A DNA stretch of 64,000 nucleotides from Odontesthes bonariensis (lineage: Eukaryota > Chordata > Actinopteri > Atheriniformes > Atherinopsidae): positions 28,809,163 to 28,873,162 of the forward strand of contig NC_134510.1 in NCBI RefSeq assembly GCF_027942865.1. Direction: 5' to 3'. The position numbers and the translations under genes were made by a program. Positions 46,820 to 64,000 of the stretch are shown here, in pieces. How positions within the stretch are numbered: the stretch's first letter is position 1; every line of letters begins with the position of its first letter. The notes beneath the pieces are model-generated. The model had not been told where the DNA came from and made no database searches. It was given only the letters and a program-made list of their open reading frames with translations.

Positions 46820-47460
46820 ATTTCAATAATTCTTTTTTTTTTGCCATTCTTTTTTTATTGAGGCAAATAAATGCATACATTACTGCAATCAATCTTCAGC
46901 TTATGGCCTATGGATATATACATTTTTATATAATGAGAAAAAATAAAAAATAAAATAAGAAAAATGAAAAAGATAAAGAACATAAAAATGGGGAGCTTAC
47001 ACTTTACATTCCATTTTAATAGGTACATCTAGAAAATGTTAGAATAATGAGAAAGAGAAATAGAAAAAAAGACAGAGGATAAAACAAAATAACGCCTTCA
47101 GCAAACAAAAATCCTCTCTTATACATGCAATATACTCAGTCCACTTGGTCCAAATTCTAGAGAATTTTTCAATCTAGATTCTTAGTGAGTATGTCATTTT
47201 TTCCATCACATATATAATCATGAATGACATCTAACCAGTCAGTTAGTTTAGGAGGATCTGGTTTCAACCATCTTCTAGTAATAGCCTTTTTCCTTGCAAC
47301 TAAAAGCATCAGTAATAGTCTTTTATCATTGTGGTCCCAGTCATCAAATTCAATGTTTCTTAGAAACATTGTGTCAAACCTGTATGGGATATTGAACTGA
47401 AAAATGAATTCAATAATTCTAATAAAACTCCAGTATGGCAAAAATTGGCATGATCACTTG
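46820..47460 (-). mobile_element. L1-type LINE, 3' end fragment
   Basis: On the minus strand a frame at 47441-47169 reads FDDWDHNDKRLLLMLLVARK, then AITRRWLKPDPPKLTDWLD, the conserved tail of L1/Tx1-type ORF2 proteins. A 3' UTR-like stretch follows and ends in A-rich sequence near 46840-46820. The 5' part is missing, as in most L1 copies. Confidence 0.75.
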
Positions 47461-48229
47461 CTTAGATTTGAGTTTGATGCAAAGAATATGACATTGCATA
47501 AAGATACCAAACAAATCTGATGTGATGTCTAGGAACTTAAAATGCAGACATGAATCTTAGTGAGAAAATTCAGGACTCTGTTCTCAATCATCCAAATCCC
47601 CCCAAAAATGATCCTATAATTGTAAGGGCTGCTTTGGACTATTGGTACAAGAAGGTGATGAAAAAGATTTATGAGACAAGGTCAAAACTGTTAAAACCTA
47701 CCTCCATTATCACTGCTGCTAATGGAAATGTTATTAGTTTGGCAATAAGAAATTTGATCTGAGGGTCGTGGTCGAAGAACCTTTTCATTTTAAGAAACTT
47801 CAGTATAAACAGAAGAAAAGATTGACCAACAAACTGGAACTTTCACTTCCCCCTTATCTTAAGCATGCAAGCGCATATACAGGGTGACCTTCCCTATCAG
47901 GCACTTGAAAAACAAGATGAGTCTCCCATTTGTTCAGGCTCGCAACATGAGCTGTACATCCTCCCTGCTTGTGAAATATAGTTTAAAGAGAAAATTTAGT
48001 TGAAATTCTGTGAAATGTGAGAATGAGTAAGTGCCAATTCTGCTTCTGATAAACCTTTTAACAGTTTGTAGTTAAGCCGAAGAACGTTTTTGCTAACCTT
48101 CAAATATCACCAACATATGTCATGACACACAACAGTCTTAAGATAAGACCTGCAATGAATTCTTATCTCACTCTAAAGAATCACAATTAATAAACAAAGA
48201 CAACAAATCAACATATTTTAAGGAACAAT
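47461..48229. other. Spacer between the L1 fragment and the zc3h12a 3' region
   Basis: No gene is supported. A 70-codon plus-strand frame at 47550-47762 has no recognisable domain. Confidence 0.4.
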
Positions 48230-48238
48230 ATTCCACAT

Positions 48239-48244
48239 TTTATT
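48239..48244 (-). promoter_or_regulatory. zc3h12a: Candidate zc3h12a polyadenylation signal
   Basis: The sequence is AATAAA on the minus strand, about 1.6 kb past the zc3h12a stop. It would give a long 3' UTR that includes the RTE-type repeat at 49280-49618. Other, closer signals may be used. Confidence 0.35.
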
Positions 48245-49279
48245 GTCAACTTAAATTATACAGTAACTTATAGCTATACATATGACTCTAATGCATTACA
48301 TCTATATAGACCTATAAATTTATGTGTAGCCTACCTATTCATTTTTAAAGGAGCAGCAGTTGCGAGAATGTTTCACAAAAGCAAAGCACAAATAGGAAAA
48401 GAAAGATGATTAATTCCTTTCGCTTAGCCCAGAGTCAATCTATTTGTTTCCTCAGTTTGTTTCATAGTGAAATTATGACCGACTAAAAATAACTTGGAAG
48501 TCTGGATCCTCTGTTTTTTTTGATACCAACTAAATTGACTGTGTGGCTACAATACAAATAAGCATTATATAGCTGGATGGTAAACAGATAATACTGAACA
48601 GCAGGCTGTTCATGGAGAACTACACCAAAAGTTAAAGACATACTCTGGAAAAAAATTCCTTATTGCATGAGAACCTACACTGATCAATAACATCAAAACC
48701 ACTGACACGTAAAGTCAGTAACACTCATGTTGTTATTGTAATACAGAGAAAACCTGCATCGTCGCATTCACATGGGAGTTACTTTGACATTTCACCTACA
48801 TAAACATTTTTACAGACCAGTCAAACAACATGACAAAGTACCTGAGATGTTCACCTGCCCATCAAACTCCCCACATGTCATTTTGAAGCAATCTGATGGC
48901 ATCTGTAGGAAGGAGGCTAAATCAACAAAGACCCTACCTCTCAACCCAAAGGGCCCAAAGGATCCATTTTTAATGTCCCAGTGCCAAACACTCCAGAAGG
49001 CCTGCAGATGTGCTTTTTTCACACCCTCACTGTTTAGAACTTTTATTCGGTGGCATTAAGAGGACCTACTCAACATTAGGCAGGTGGTCATAATGTCATG
49101 GCTGAACAGTGTAAAACAGATCAGATTTGATGCAATATGCATCAACAGTCAAGACTCTAGAAACTCAGTTTTAAACATCTTTGGTCTAGAGGCACTTTTT
49201 ATCCATGACTTGGATGACAAAATCACATTTGACGACAATGTCATACAAATAACTGAGTTAACAGTTTAGCTAAAATATT

Positions 49280-49618
49280 CCATCCATTTTCTATACACGC
49301 TTAATCCATCAGTTGGGTCGCAGGAGCCTATCCCAGCAGTCATCGGGCAAGAGGCGGGGTACACCCTGGACAGGCTAACTGTCCATCACAGGGCCACACA
49401 ACCACACTCACACTCACTCCTAGGGACAATTTAGAGACAACAATTAACCTGACATGCATGTTTTTGGACAGTGGGAGGAAGCCGGAGTACCTGGAGAGAA
49501 CCCACACATACACAGGGAGAACATGCAAACTCCACACAGAAAGGCCCCAGCCAGGAGTTGAACTTGGAACCCTCTCACTGTGAGGCAATGGTGCTAACCA
49601 CTACACCACAGTACAGCC
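49280..49618 (+). mobile_element. RTE-type fish repeat (CCATCCATTTTCTATAC family)
   Basis: Starts CCATCCATTTTCTATACACG and contains AGGCGGGGTACACCCTGGAC, CATGCATGTTTTTGGACAG, GGGAGAACATGCAAACTCC and a terminal CACTACACCACAGTACAGCC. This is the widespread teleost repeat derived from an RTE-like LINE 3' region. It carries no coding capacity. It lies just downstream of the zc3h12a stop codon. Confidence 0.75.
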
Positions 49619-49827
49619 CCCTTTTGGCTAAAATATTAACAAATAAAATCTTCTAAAATGGTACAACTAATGGCATATTTTCCATTCGCTTTTGATTCAT
49701 TTACTGATTGGGACTATAAAATATTCTTAAGAGATTCTCTTTGAGAGAATCGGGTAAAATGATCGCCTCATAGCGGAGACTAACACAAACAACTTGTGAC
49801 TTTTTAATGGAAAGGACAGAACAATAC

Positions 49828-54180
<4,353 letters not shown>

Positions 54181-55177
54181 ACTCAAGAATCTGAGCTTCT
54201 TTTTGACGCATAGAAGAAATGTTAAACTTGTGTCAGCATGACTGGAAAAAAAAGAAAAAGGAAAAGACTTGATTAGGAATTCCATCTGTAGTTTAACTGG
54301 ATATTTTGATTAAGACGGTTGACATAATCAAGTCAACACTCAAACACATTCATGAATTCATTGAATTCTTCCAATTCTTCACTGAAGATGTATGATGTTT
54401 ACAATGAAAAAAAACCAAAACATTTTTGAATAGCCTTACAAAGTTGAAAATGAGCATATAGATTTAGTTAGCAATCAAGCTCTTTTTTTTTTCTTTTTCA
54501 AAACTATGAAATCAACTGCTTATTTATACACAATAGACCAAAATCTGTATCTGGATAATTCATTTCTTGGCTTAAAGAAAGAAGCAAACATAATGTTACT
54601 TGCTGGGAAGCCTCTTTTGGTGCTGCAATTTTGGGACTCTTGGGTCAACGGAGCAAACAAAACTACACATTTCATGATCTTCAAGACATTCTGATCAACA
54701 TTATTTTGATGTTTTGTCAAGCAAATGAATCAACCAAACAGACAAAACCCGGTTGATTAAAACATACAACAGAAACTTTGATAACCTTCATATTAAGGAT
54801 CCCTGATCACCCTCTTAAAATAATTATCACTTTCCAATGAACTGGTTAGGGTATATAATCACATTCGCTATACCTGATAGAAGTACCAGGAGACATCAAA
54901 AGTTAACTCTGATGTTTGACCTATTTTTTTGTTGTCAACGAAACAGTAGCTATCGGTTTGGAGAGTTGTACACTTTCTGGTAAATGACGACAGCTCAACA
55001 TAAAAAGCGAAGTTTGCGCGAGTTTTGTAGCTACAGCGCAGATTTAAGCAACAAAAAGCCCACTTCGCACAGGGAGTGTGCATCTCTACCTGACTCAGCC
55101 TCGGACGGGTGGTCTCCCCGTCGCAAACCACCAGGCAGGTAAACAACTGTCACCGCAGAAGAGAAGCGACCACTCAC

Positions 55178-55270
55178 CTCTTACTGTTTGTCTCTTTGCC
55201 CTTCTGCCCATTCATATGAATAAGTCACTGAAAACAAGTCGAGTTAAGGTTTCTAAGTACCGTGGAGTTT
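55178..55270 (-). other. zc3h12a: zc3h12a 5' non-coding exon
   Basis: On the minus strand a GTGAGTGG donor lies just below 55178, and the splice acceptor TTTTTCCAG at 54242 precedes the coding exon. The upstream edge is estimated from the TATA box at about 55300. A further exon start is not excluded. Confidence 0.55.
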
Positions 55271-55288
55271 GGCACGGCTCATTCTGCA

Positions 55289-55305
55289 CCGCCCACTTAT
55301 AAAAG
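55289..55305 (-). promoter_or_regulatory. zc3h12a: zc3h12a core promoter: TATA box with adjoining GC box
   Basis: On the gene strand CTTTTATAAG (55296-55305) is followed closely by GGGCGG (55289-55294). A start site about 25-30 bases downstream would fall near 55270. A TATA promoter suits an inducible gene. A 12-base C run lies directly upstream at 55310-55321. Confidence 0.55.
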
Positions 55306-55378
55306 TTTACCCCCCCCCCCCAACACACACTCCACCCTTGTTCTCTTCCTCCACGCCGAGGCATGCAGTCATGAGAAA

Positions 55379-55386
55379 ATTTGCAT
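55379..55386. promoter_or_regulatory. zc3h12a: Octamer motif ATTTGCAT upstream of zc3h12a
   Basis: A perfect octamer (POU-factor site) lies about 80 bp upstream of the TATA box. Regulation by Oct factors is inference from the motif alone. Confidence 0.35.
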
Positions 55387-55399
55387 GTTGGAGAGATAA

Positions 55400-58300
55400 C
55401 AGGACGCTCCTTTTCCTCTTGTTGTCAGTCTGTGGTGTCGGGAAGTAATATGAGAGTAAAGATCTCTTTCTGCCTTTTCGTGCTGTTTGATGTTGCAGCT
55501 TTTCTCTGTACTTCATTAGGAGGAAATACAGAGAAAGATAACGTGACCTTTGGTGTAGCAAATGGGTTTTAGTGACACAGCACTTGAGCAAACATGGAAC
55601 ATTCACATTCACTTCGGAAATATGCTTAAAATGTTCAGTGAGAATTTTCTTTTTCCGTCGCAGAAAGATGTGGCAAGACTTTTACCTGTTCTGGACCTGT
55701 TCAGCTTATAGGTCAAAAGATCAGTTTATCCACAAAGTGTCTGTTGATTTCTTTGTAATTATTCTCATTCAACTGTTTATGTTAATTTTGTTATGATCAT
55801 TCATTTTGGACAGCAACAGCATTATCTGCTCATTTTGTTATCGTTGTTTTAAAAAATGTGACACATTTTGATGGGAAGCATGTTTGCTAGGGGGAATAAC
55901 TTCAATCTTTGCAATGAATACAGTTACTCTCTTCTTAAGTGGATTTTTCTAAAGGACAAGGCACCATCTGGTGGTTGAGAGGCCAAATAACACAAATCTA
56001 CCAACGCTGAATTTTGTAACTTTATTTTGTAATGTTTACATAGAAAAAAAAAACACTTATACCCGAACAATGTTACCAGTTAGAAAATTTACAACTTGTT
56101 TTGAACATGAAATGGTGACAGAATTAATGTTTGTGGCACTGATGTGAAGCAACTAATTCACATCATTGCTAGATTTACTCAAGCACAAATTCAAATCATC
56201 GTTGTAATTCAATGCTTGTTTATACCCAACCCAAGCTTGTTTTTACTTATATTCCACACCAATAATATGATGTATAGTTAATGATCAATCTACATACTGA
56301 TATGGAAAACAGTTATCTGTTGTCTTCCTCATAACAAACCACAGCCATAAAGCTTTTTTTTTTTTTTTTTTTTTAAATGTAACTTCTTATTTGTTCAAGT
56401 TTACATTGTGGTTTACAAAACAACATTTCAGGATAAAGACTACTTCATCCAGAGGTCCACCAACCTCTAAAGCTGATCCTCATTAAGGATGTTAACACAT
56501 TTGCTCATTTAGCTGACACTTTTCTCGAACTACAAGTGACGAACAACTGAGCAAGCTTCAGTGCAGTAAGAAGCCCAGTAAAATTTTAATAACGTGGCAA
56601 GTGTGGTGGGTTCTGTTTTGTCAGAAAGTCATACAGTAATTAGGGGAAAGTATAGGGATGAGTTCTGAATTCTGTAAATACACAAGATCAACATTAGTCA
56701 TCTTATCAGAGGGTTTGTTTGAATTGATCTTATCTGCCATATCCTTTTGACAATTTTATTTCCTCCTATTGCAGCTGCTTCATGTAAGTGCACTTGGCTT
56801 CATATTTAATTATTTGGCCACTAGATGTCACCCTTGCTGTATGATATCCTACACTAAAGTCACTGATCTCACTCGGGAGATTATGGACAGTGTTGGTCTG
56901 CAAGCAGTTGTGGCTTTAGTGGACTGCTGGTTAAATTGGAAAGATTTGTGCGGCTTGTTTGTGTGTGTATGTGTGTGTAAACAACCCTTTGTGTACAGGG
57001 TTAATGGCATGGTTGGCTTGGACTCACCCTGCGTGGAGCTGGTTAATAGCATATACAGAGTTGAGTTCCAGAGAGTGGAGAAAGTAATCAGGGCCAGTTG
57101 CCAGGCGGTTGCCTCCTCTGAGGGCTCACACCACTGGTCCCAGGTGTCTGCAAGGCCTGATATTATGGGGCAATGAGCTGCATCCGGGAACCACGGGGTT
57201 GAGCTTCTGCAAACACACACTCACACAGATGTGTTTCCAGAGGACACCATAACCGACTTACAATTTTTACCTAAGCACTCACCCTAACTATAACCATTAC
57301 CTGCCCAACCTTAACCTTGCACTAAATGAATGGGAAATATTAAAAGTACATGAACGAATTTTCTTTTCACTTTAGCACAAGTGGATTACATATGGTTTAT
57401 TATGTTGGGAGAGTCTCAAAATGAATTATGAAGCAACATCTGTTGCATGACACTTGGCTAAAAGAACAGTTATTTACAGTAACACAGAATGCAATCTGTA
57501 AAAGCACCATTTAGAATACAGCAGCCTCTGGTTGAGTACATTGTTTTGTAATTTATGGCTAGGTTACACTGGAAGGCATGATTGGCATCCACAAAACTAT
57601 TGTTCAGGAATGCAAATCTTGAACCTTGCTGAGAATCCAAGTGCCAAGATTGGATGAGCTTAGTGCAGATTGGGTGCTGTGAACATCTAACGCTTATTTC
57701 CTTAACATCTCGGGGGATGCATTGGCCTGCTCAAAGGCATATCTTTTCCCTCCAGGCAGGTGCAGTTTGGCAAGGCTTGTTAAACCTGAGACAGTTGATC
57801 AAATATTCAGCCAGGCTCATTGTGTTGCTGAGAGCTTTTGGATGTGGTTGGGATAGTGGCGTGCTGATAAAAAAACAGCTTTGTAGTGCCTCAGTGTGGG
57901 TCTCCCTTTGCTATTCCTTTCAGTGCCTGCCCGGGTCAGCCATCTGTCAGAAAAATTAATTTTGTATGATTTCTTTAAAAAGATCCAAAGTAAAGAAAGG
58001 CAGCCCTTAACTGAAGTAATCCATCTTGCGCCAATGGTGTCAGAGTGATTCACGATTTCCAATTTACCCACGGTTTGAATCTAAAGCAAATCAGGCAGGA
58101 CGGCTCTACCCTTTGTGCAGCCGGACGACAAACCCTCAGTGACAAGAGCTTTCAAACGAACATATCCCCCACATTCATCTTGTTCATTTATTACCCAAGA
58201 CATCCTACAACTTGTCCTAAGTAGAACAGCAAGCAAAGACCTCCTGGCATTGTGTGCGAGTATCGAGGAGTTAAGGCTTTAACGCTGGTTAGGTGGCTAT

Positions 58301-60254
58301 ATCATTGAAACAAAATTGGACAAAAGAGGAGTAGAATGAAGAGGACCGAAGTTTTGAATCTGTGTTTAATTGAATTTGTTTTGATTAGTGGCAACTGAAT
58401 TCCCTGAGCAGCATGGGAGCAGACAGCTGCAGTGTAGCATGCACCTCAGTCTGCTGCTCATGGACACCAGCTAAAACGAGACTGAAAACATTTGGATTAA
58501 GCCTCTCTTTGGTTGGTTTAGTTTGCCAGCTTTTTTATTTGTCAGTAATTAATTACAGTATATTTGAAATATTATTTCATTTTTATGCACAACTTCAGTC
58601 ATCCAGTGTGTTCATACAACCAAACTAAGGAGGATAACTTTTTAAAGGTGGGGTAGTTTGTTTGTAAATGCATCATTTCCCTCTTGATAAGAGTAATGCT
58701 GCATTCATGTACCATGGAGACGGAAGCCTGAAATCACATCATTTTCAACCTTGAGGTCAAGATAAAGAAAGCAGCCTAAGTGTTTACAGTGCAAGCTGCC
58801 TTTTTGTGAAATTTTACTGAATAAAAATTTCTTCTAGCGTTGTCTTTCTATCTTTTTAAATTTTTTTTACTTTTTTGCAGATTCAGATTCAGAAAAAGAG
58901 ACAGACTGTACCGGCCTCAGAACAAACAATGAATAAAAGAAAGAATAAATAAGAGAAATAAAATTGTAACGCACTGCTTCACTTGTTTTACAGTGGTTAT
59001 GTTGTAAATCCCAAATAAATGCATCTACACCACCGCACAGGAGGTGAGGGGCTGTGCACTAAGGAGTTTAGGTGATAAGTGACAGCCCAGGAAACATTCT
59101 GAACAGCAAAGTCAGAACTAACAAGGAAAATACCTGCAGAAGGCGTTGTTGTTGCTGAGAAAAACACCAGCGTACACTTCTAGGGTCTTAAGATACAACT
59201 GAGTGGCAAGACTGCCCCATGTAATTTATGCCCCCCCTTCACTGAGCCCCTTGTCTCCTCTCTATGTACACGTCAACATCACCCTTCAATTAAATGCCAT
59301 TGAACATGACAAGTTCAAGAGTAAACATCACAGAATAGGTTGTCAGTTACCAATTTCAGCATTTATTTTCCCTTCAAAAAGCAACATCAGCCCTGATATG
59401 ACTAGATAAAGCTAAATAAACATGTGTTACTTATAAGGTAATCAATTTACAAACTAATGTGCAAACTATTTTTCAAAAAAGTTCTTCAACCCAAAATAAA
59501 AACACCTGCTTATACTGAGATTGGAATTGCAGCTGAAGTGTATGATATGATCAGTTTTGCTCATATCTACTTGGACAACATACTCACCTTCGAGTGAAGC
59601 TCATGCATCCTCATCTTTAGTTTTCTTTTTGCTTGTGCTAGATATTCAGATTCAAAACCTATTTTACTCACCATCTCTTCTCTTCTGCCGTAGTGCCCTG
59701 CTCTGAGCAGTGATTGGTCAGATGTTGATTGTCAATCTTTGCATCATTGTGAAGATGACAGACCTGAGACCTCCTTTCTCTCACCATGTGTGTCACGAAC
59801 GATGGCTTGGGGGCCTTGCTGCTGCTTGCAATGGAGACATCGAGACGGGTATAATTGTGCCACTTTTGCAACATAAAATTATGCCTCCATCACATCACGG
59901 CTCTAATCACAGTGCATGTTCTGCCTTTAGGGAGAGGCAGTTCGACTGATTACTTACAAATGTGCCTATATGTTGTGTCTTTTAGGGACATTCAGCTTGC
60001 TAAGCCTTTTATAAGAAATGACAAACTATCATCATTACATTAGCAATTAATCAAATGAGCATTTGTATTGTAAAATGGGTCACTCATAGTTTGAACCCTC
60101 AGAAAATGATCAAATAACATTGTCATTCACATTATTTCTATTTCAGTGTATCTTTCCGTATTGTTTTCATTTCACTGGCTTCAACTTTGCGATTTTCTTC
60201 AACCCAGCCTGATAAAATGTGTCAAACATAAGCTGATCCACAGCATGAAACAGA
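55400..60254. other. Upstream intergenic region, first half; no gene supported
   Basis: Contains a poly(T) run near 56355-56374 and short frames. The longest is 135 codons on the plus strand at 56769-57176, with no recognisable domain. Less AT-biased islands occur near 57000-57200 and 57650-58150 and could be conserved regulatory sequence; this cannot be tested here. Confidence 0.4.
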
Positions 60255-60362
60255 TTTTGTTCCTGGTTCAAATCTCAGCTGGGGCCTTTCTGTGTGGTGT
60301 TTGAATGTTCTCCCTGTGCATGTGTGGGTTCTCTCCAGGCACCCCAGCTTCCTCCCACCGTG
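60255..60362 (-). mobile_element. RTE-type fish repeat, short reverse copy
   Basis: The complement of this segment matches the 3' half of the repeat at 49280-49618: GGGGCCTTTCTGTGTGG, TGTTCTCCCTGTGCATG, GTGGGTTCTCTCCAGG and TTCCTCCCACC. It is truncated at the right end. Confidence 0.65.
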
Positions 60363-63300
60363 CAAATATTTACAAAACGTAAACAAATACTCCCACACTC
60401 ACTGTTTGTTTAGGTTGAAGTCAACTAAACCACTTACTATATATATAAAAAAACTTCTTGGTTAGGATCATAGCTTGCCTTAAAAAACTGCCAAGTCAAG
60501 AAAGCTTTGCCACAAATCACTTTGGCGTCATTAGCTAGAGTCATGCCTGTTCCTCGTAAAAAAATTCCACAGTCAAACTGAATTATTTGATAGATTGAAA
60601 ATAAATGTATTCTTGTCCAATCACATTTTATATATCACTCTCCACCTAAACCCTCCGGTCAAGTCATCGCTACATTCAGCTTTTAAAAGACCAAGACAGC
60701 AAACAGCAAAGTTGAGGCTTCAAAATAGCAGGTTTTCAAACCACTGGATGACATCACAATAATTATGTCCACTTCTTGTGAATTCTGCTCACATCACCCA
60801 CAAGAGAAAGATTGACTTTTTATAGCTTGAGTAGAGGGAAGTCCTGTACCATCTGCAAATGTGGTGCATGTATGAAAGATAGGAGAATTATCATTGCTAA
60901 TCAGGTAGTTTAATTTACATATCATGTTTTTTACGACTGATTTTAGTGACTGTTTCATTTTCACTTGTCGTATGGTTAGCTTTAGGAAGAAACCATTTGA
61001 CAAAACTCAATTGCAAATCCCAAAGCCGTCAGTGTGACTAGTCTTTCCCCAACAATACTCCCTAAAAATGCTGATGGTCATTTTGGTTTTGTGGGTGAAT
61101 GTTTCGATTGCACAGTTTGATGTATGAGTGGACTGATTTTGTTTCACTCTTATTGGTTTATTTATGTCAAAAACACCTACTGTGCTTTATTTGCTCAACT
61201 CCGTCATACAGCCACCTGAATATTCCTGAACCTTTAAAGTAGAGAGCTGGATATTTCATGAAAAGAGCAGATGCAGACCAAAACATAGCCCTTTACAAAG
61301 CTGTTACTTTACACTACAAATATCTTTATCTTTTTTGATCTACGTGTCAGATCACAGCACAAACCCTGACACTCTGTGAAAGAACAAAAGTCCTTGATAT
61401 AAATAATGAAATGCGGATCATTTGGGAGCTTTAAAGCATTCAGATCTTCAAATCTTTCACAACAAATAGTTCAAATGATAATACTAGATGATAGGCAAAA
61501 TTCTAAATGAATGCTCATGCATGCATATTCTCTTGATGTGTAATCAAGCTTGCTGAGTGTGAACTTCAAAATATTGTGTTGTCTTTACAATTTATTCCCA
61601 CTGCCTCCTGGTGGCAACAAACAGGTTGTGCAGTTTTAACAAATTGGATGAATCCCTGACTTTGAAATAAATTAAGTTTATTTAGAAGTGATAAATCATA
61701 TTATATTCTATACCTAGTAAAGCCAGTATTTGGCCATGCAGAGACCTTTATTCATATGTACAAATGAATGAAGGGATTTTTGGTTGGTTTCTCTGAGAAA
61801 GAGAACTTTGCATAGATAAGCTTTAAAAAACATCCAAACACTCATTTTTCTATTTGAACAAATGTGGCTCAGCCATCCATATATCATATAAAGATAATTC
61901 TGTGTCGGTGCTCTCGATCTCAGTGCAGCCCATAGGTCTGTGCAGGTGTAACCTCAGCGTGGAGCCTCGTCCAGGAGCGCCAGCAGTGTTCTGATTAATT
62001 GTTCCTGTCAGTTCAGGTCATTTAGTCCTATCTGATATTCTGCATATTACTCGTTTCTGGCCCAACAAAAGGCACACACCAGTGATGCATGCGGTTGCAC
62101 AGGCAAACAGAGGTGCATACAGTACACATGGAGACCAGCACACACAAAGATGCACAAACAAACAAAAAAAACCTTTCCAATTCCCTAGCAAATCATGCTC
62201 ATGCAGTCAGGCAACGCTCCAAGGTATTCATTACTATTGATGTCAGAATCCACAAAAAGAAGTGATGGCTGAACCTCCTGCAGTCTGTACTGTTTAAAGT
62301 CGAGCTCCTCTCCCCCAGCTGTTGCTCCCTGTCTTCACTTAGGAGGGGAGACTGTGATGATTAATGCACTCTCTGCTGGGATCTCGGGGAGCAAAAAACA
62401 CTAAAAAACAGGAGTCTCTGTTGAAGTGCTTCGCTCATACTGCAGTGATTTAAAATCTTTACAGTGGAGCCATGCTGAAAAATAACTGCATCAAAATTGA
62501 AAATGGTAACGGTCTCGCATTCCGGCATGTGTGTGCTCCTGTGCGGCTTGAGATGGATTAAGCCGATGCTTCTTTGCTCTGAGCATTGTCTGGAATGTGC
62601 CTCTGTTTTCCAGTTGCAGCTTTCAACTTGAACCAGTCTTTATCAATCAAATAAGTTGTGGCCTGTAGGAACTAAGCATAATAAAATGCACTGCATCACT
62701 GTGTTTGGTTTATCACGGAGGTGGAGAGAAAATAAATAGCCTAAAAGAGTTTATAGGGGTTTTACTGGAGAGAATCCTTTTTCTTTGTGCTGAATAAAAA
62801 AGGTAACATAGTTACATGGTGTGACAGTTACTCTCTGTTCTTGCATTCACTGGATGATTACTTTGATGTTTGTTCACCTCGGGGCTCCTGTTCTTGCTGA
62901 CGATGCACAGAATTGTGTTTTAAGCTGTGTACTGATAACACAAACTTGATTTGGCTTGGTGGAGGTGCTGAACGCTGGAGATAGCTCAGAGAAAGCAGCT
63001 CTTGAGTGATTCACTATACTTTGTGCTTGACTAAAAACAACCTGCAGGGTGCATTGAGGCTTTAATAGATTTGTTATTATGCCAAAAAACGCCCAAACCG
63101 ATTGTAACGGATGATGTAGAAATACATGGTTTGTGATTTTGGTGATTAATGTTTTGCAATAGAGACTTACTACCGGTATATATTAGATAAAGGACTCCGG
63201 TTCGGTCTGACAAAAGAATATTTATAAACACAATTATCAAATTTAATGAGACAGAGGGTGAGATTCCTTGAATTTTGTCCGTAGAATGTTTTATATTTAA

Positions 63301-64000
63301 AGTGCAAAAACAAGAGCAGAAAGTGCTGTGCATGCCCCTGAAAAAAAAAACAAAAAAAAAACACATCCAGAATTCAGAGCTGAATACTTAAGGTAATCAC
63401 TTCTAAGTTGGGCCATGCTTCACCTCTGGTAAAATTTTCATGCAAATTTTGCCTTTTTAACTTGAGTAAGTGGGTTAACAAATGGACAAACCAATGTCAT
63501 GACCTCATTGGTGATGGAACTGATGCAACCAACTCCACGACTTCATGTACCACAGCCTGCTGGTGAATGCCAAGGTCTTCTAAACTCCATGCCAAAAATT
63601 GTGCAATCTGACTTTGCTTTTATAAATTTTGAATATTGAAGGTGAAAACATCCTCAAGGTTGTCTTTTTTCAGACTTTAGGAAGCTCTCTCCAGAGCACC
63701 AAAAGCCCAGCTTTTTACAGCTGCATTTATAAAAAGCTGCCCTTTACATGAAAAAAAAAAAGAAATTCTTCTTTGAGAATAGATATGGAAGCAGCTTTTA
63801 AATTCTTTTTGGATTTTTCAAAAAAGAGCTAAACTGCATAACATGGGATAATCCTTTTTCCAAATAAGTTCAGATGCAGTGAAACTTTCAACTACATGAC
63901 TTCTCAAATGAATGATCAGCAGTTTCCACTCCTTAAGGAAGAAATTGGCCAATATTAGCCGATGTCTTTATATTTTTTCTTTTGTACGTGGCTGGGCTGT
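60363..64000. other. Upstream intergenic region, second half; no gene supported
   Basis: No exon with family resemblance is seen on either strand. Islands of less AT-rich sequence occur at about 61915-61990 and 62270-62400. A-rich tracts lie at 63340-63361 and 63750-63763. Confidence 0.4.

Noticed and set aside
47550..47762. 70-codon plus-strand frame near the L1 fragment
   Set aside because: It has no family resemblance I can support. It could be old repeat sequence.
56769..57176. 135-codon plus-strand frame
   Set aside because: No recognisable domain, a low-complexity Val/Cys run from a GT-rich tract, and no splice context.
58639..58660. TTTAAAGGTGGGGTAG, like the end of the element at 15658
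   Set aside because: No matching opposite end was found nearby, so a single short match is not enough.

Overview
The window is nuclear DNA from a ray-finned (teleost) fish, probably a percomorph. It carries spliced vertebrate genes with GT-AG introns and a typical teleost mix of transposons: Tc1, pogo/Tigger-like, piggyBac, Harbinger-like, an L2/CR1/Rex-type LINE, an L1 tail and the common RTE-type fish repeat. Three genes are recognised with confidence: mtf1, inpp5b and zc3h12a. From general knowledge their human counterparts lie close together on 1p34.3, and MTF1 and INPP5B are direct neighbours there.

Layout, left to right. (1) 425-889, minus: first coding exon of mtf1; the zinc-finger exons lie beyond position 1. 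(2) 3032-24883, minus: complete inpp5b, resolved here into 23 coding exons (901 codons before the stop; every junction keeps frame), plus an alternative first coding exon at 21973-22003 that would give a form without the PH domain. Its introns hold seven separate transposon insertions and several strong hairpins. (3) 26996-30539, minus: a secreted or GPI-anchored mucin-like protein with a 45-bp Ser/Thr repeat array followed by two Ly6/uPAR-like cysteine-rich modules; not recognised as a named gene. (4) 30560-38170: mostly unexplained non-coding DNA. (5) 38173-45599, plus: an unrecognised gene of eight inferred exons ending in a CAP-Gly domain. Its largest intron holds a Tc1 transposon that was itself split by an intact 1000-codon LINE. 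(6) 49828-54180, minus: complete zc3h12a (Regnase-1), five coding exons, 622 codons, with a TATA/GC-box promoter near 55300. (7) 55322-64000: no supportable gene; it may be regulatory DNA.

The genes do not form a pathway. mtf1 encodes a metal-response transcription factor, inpp5b a membrane-traffic phosphoinositide 5-phosphatase, and zc3h12a an inflammation-limiting endoribonuclease. The mucin/Ly6 protein and the CAP-Gly protein are the parts of the window most likely to be undescribed. Exon limits were derived by hand from splice consensus, reading frame and recalled family sequence; no alignment or search was run.
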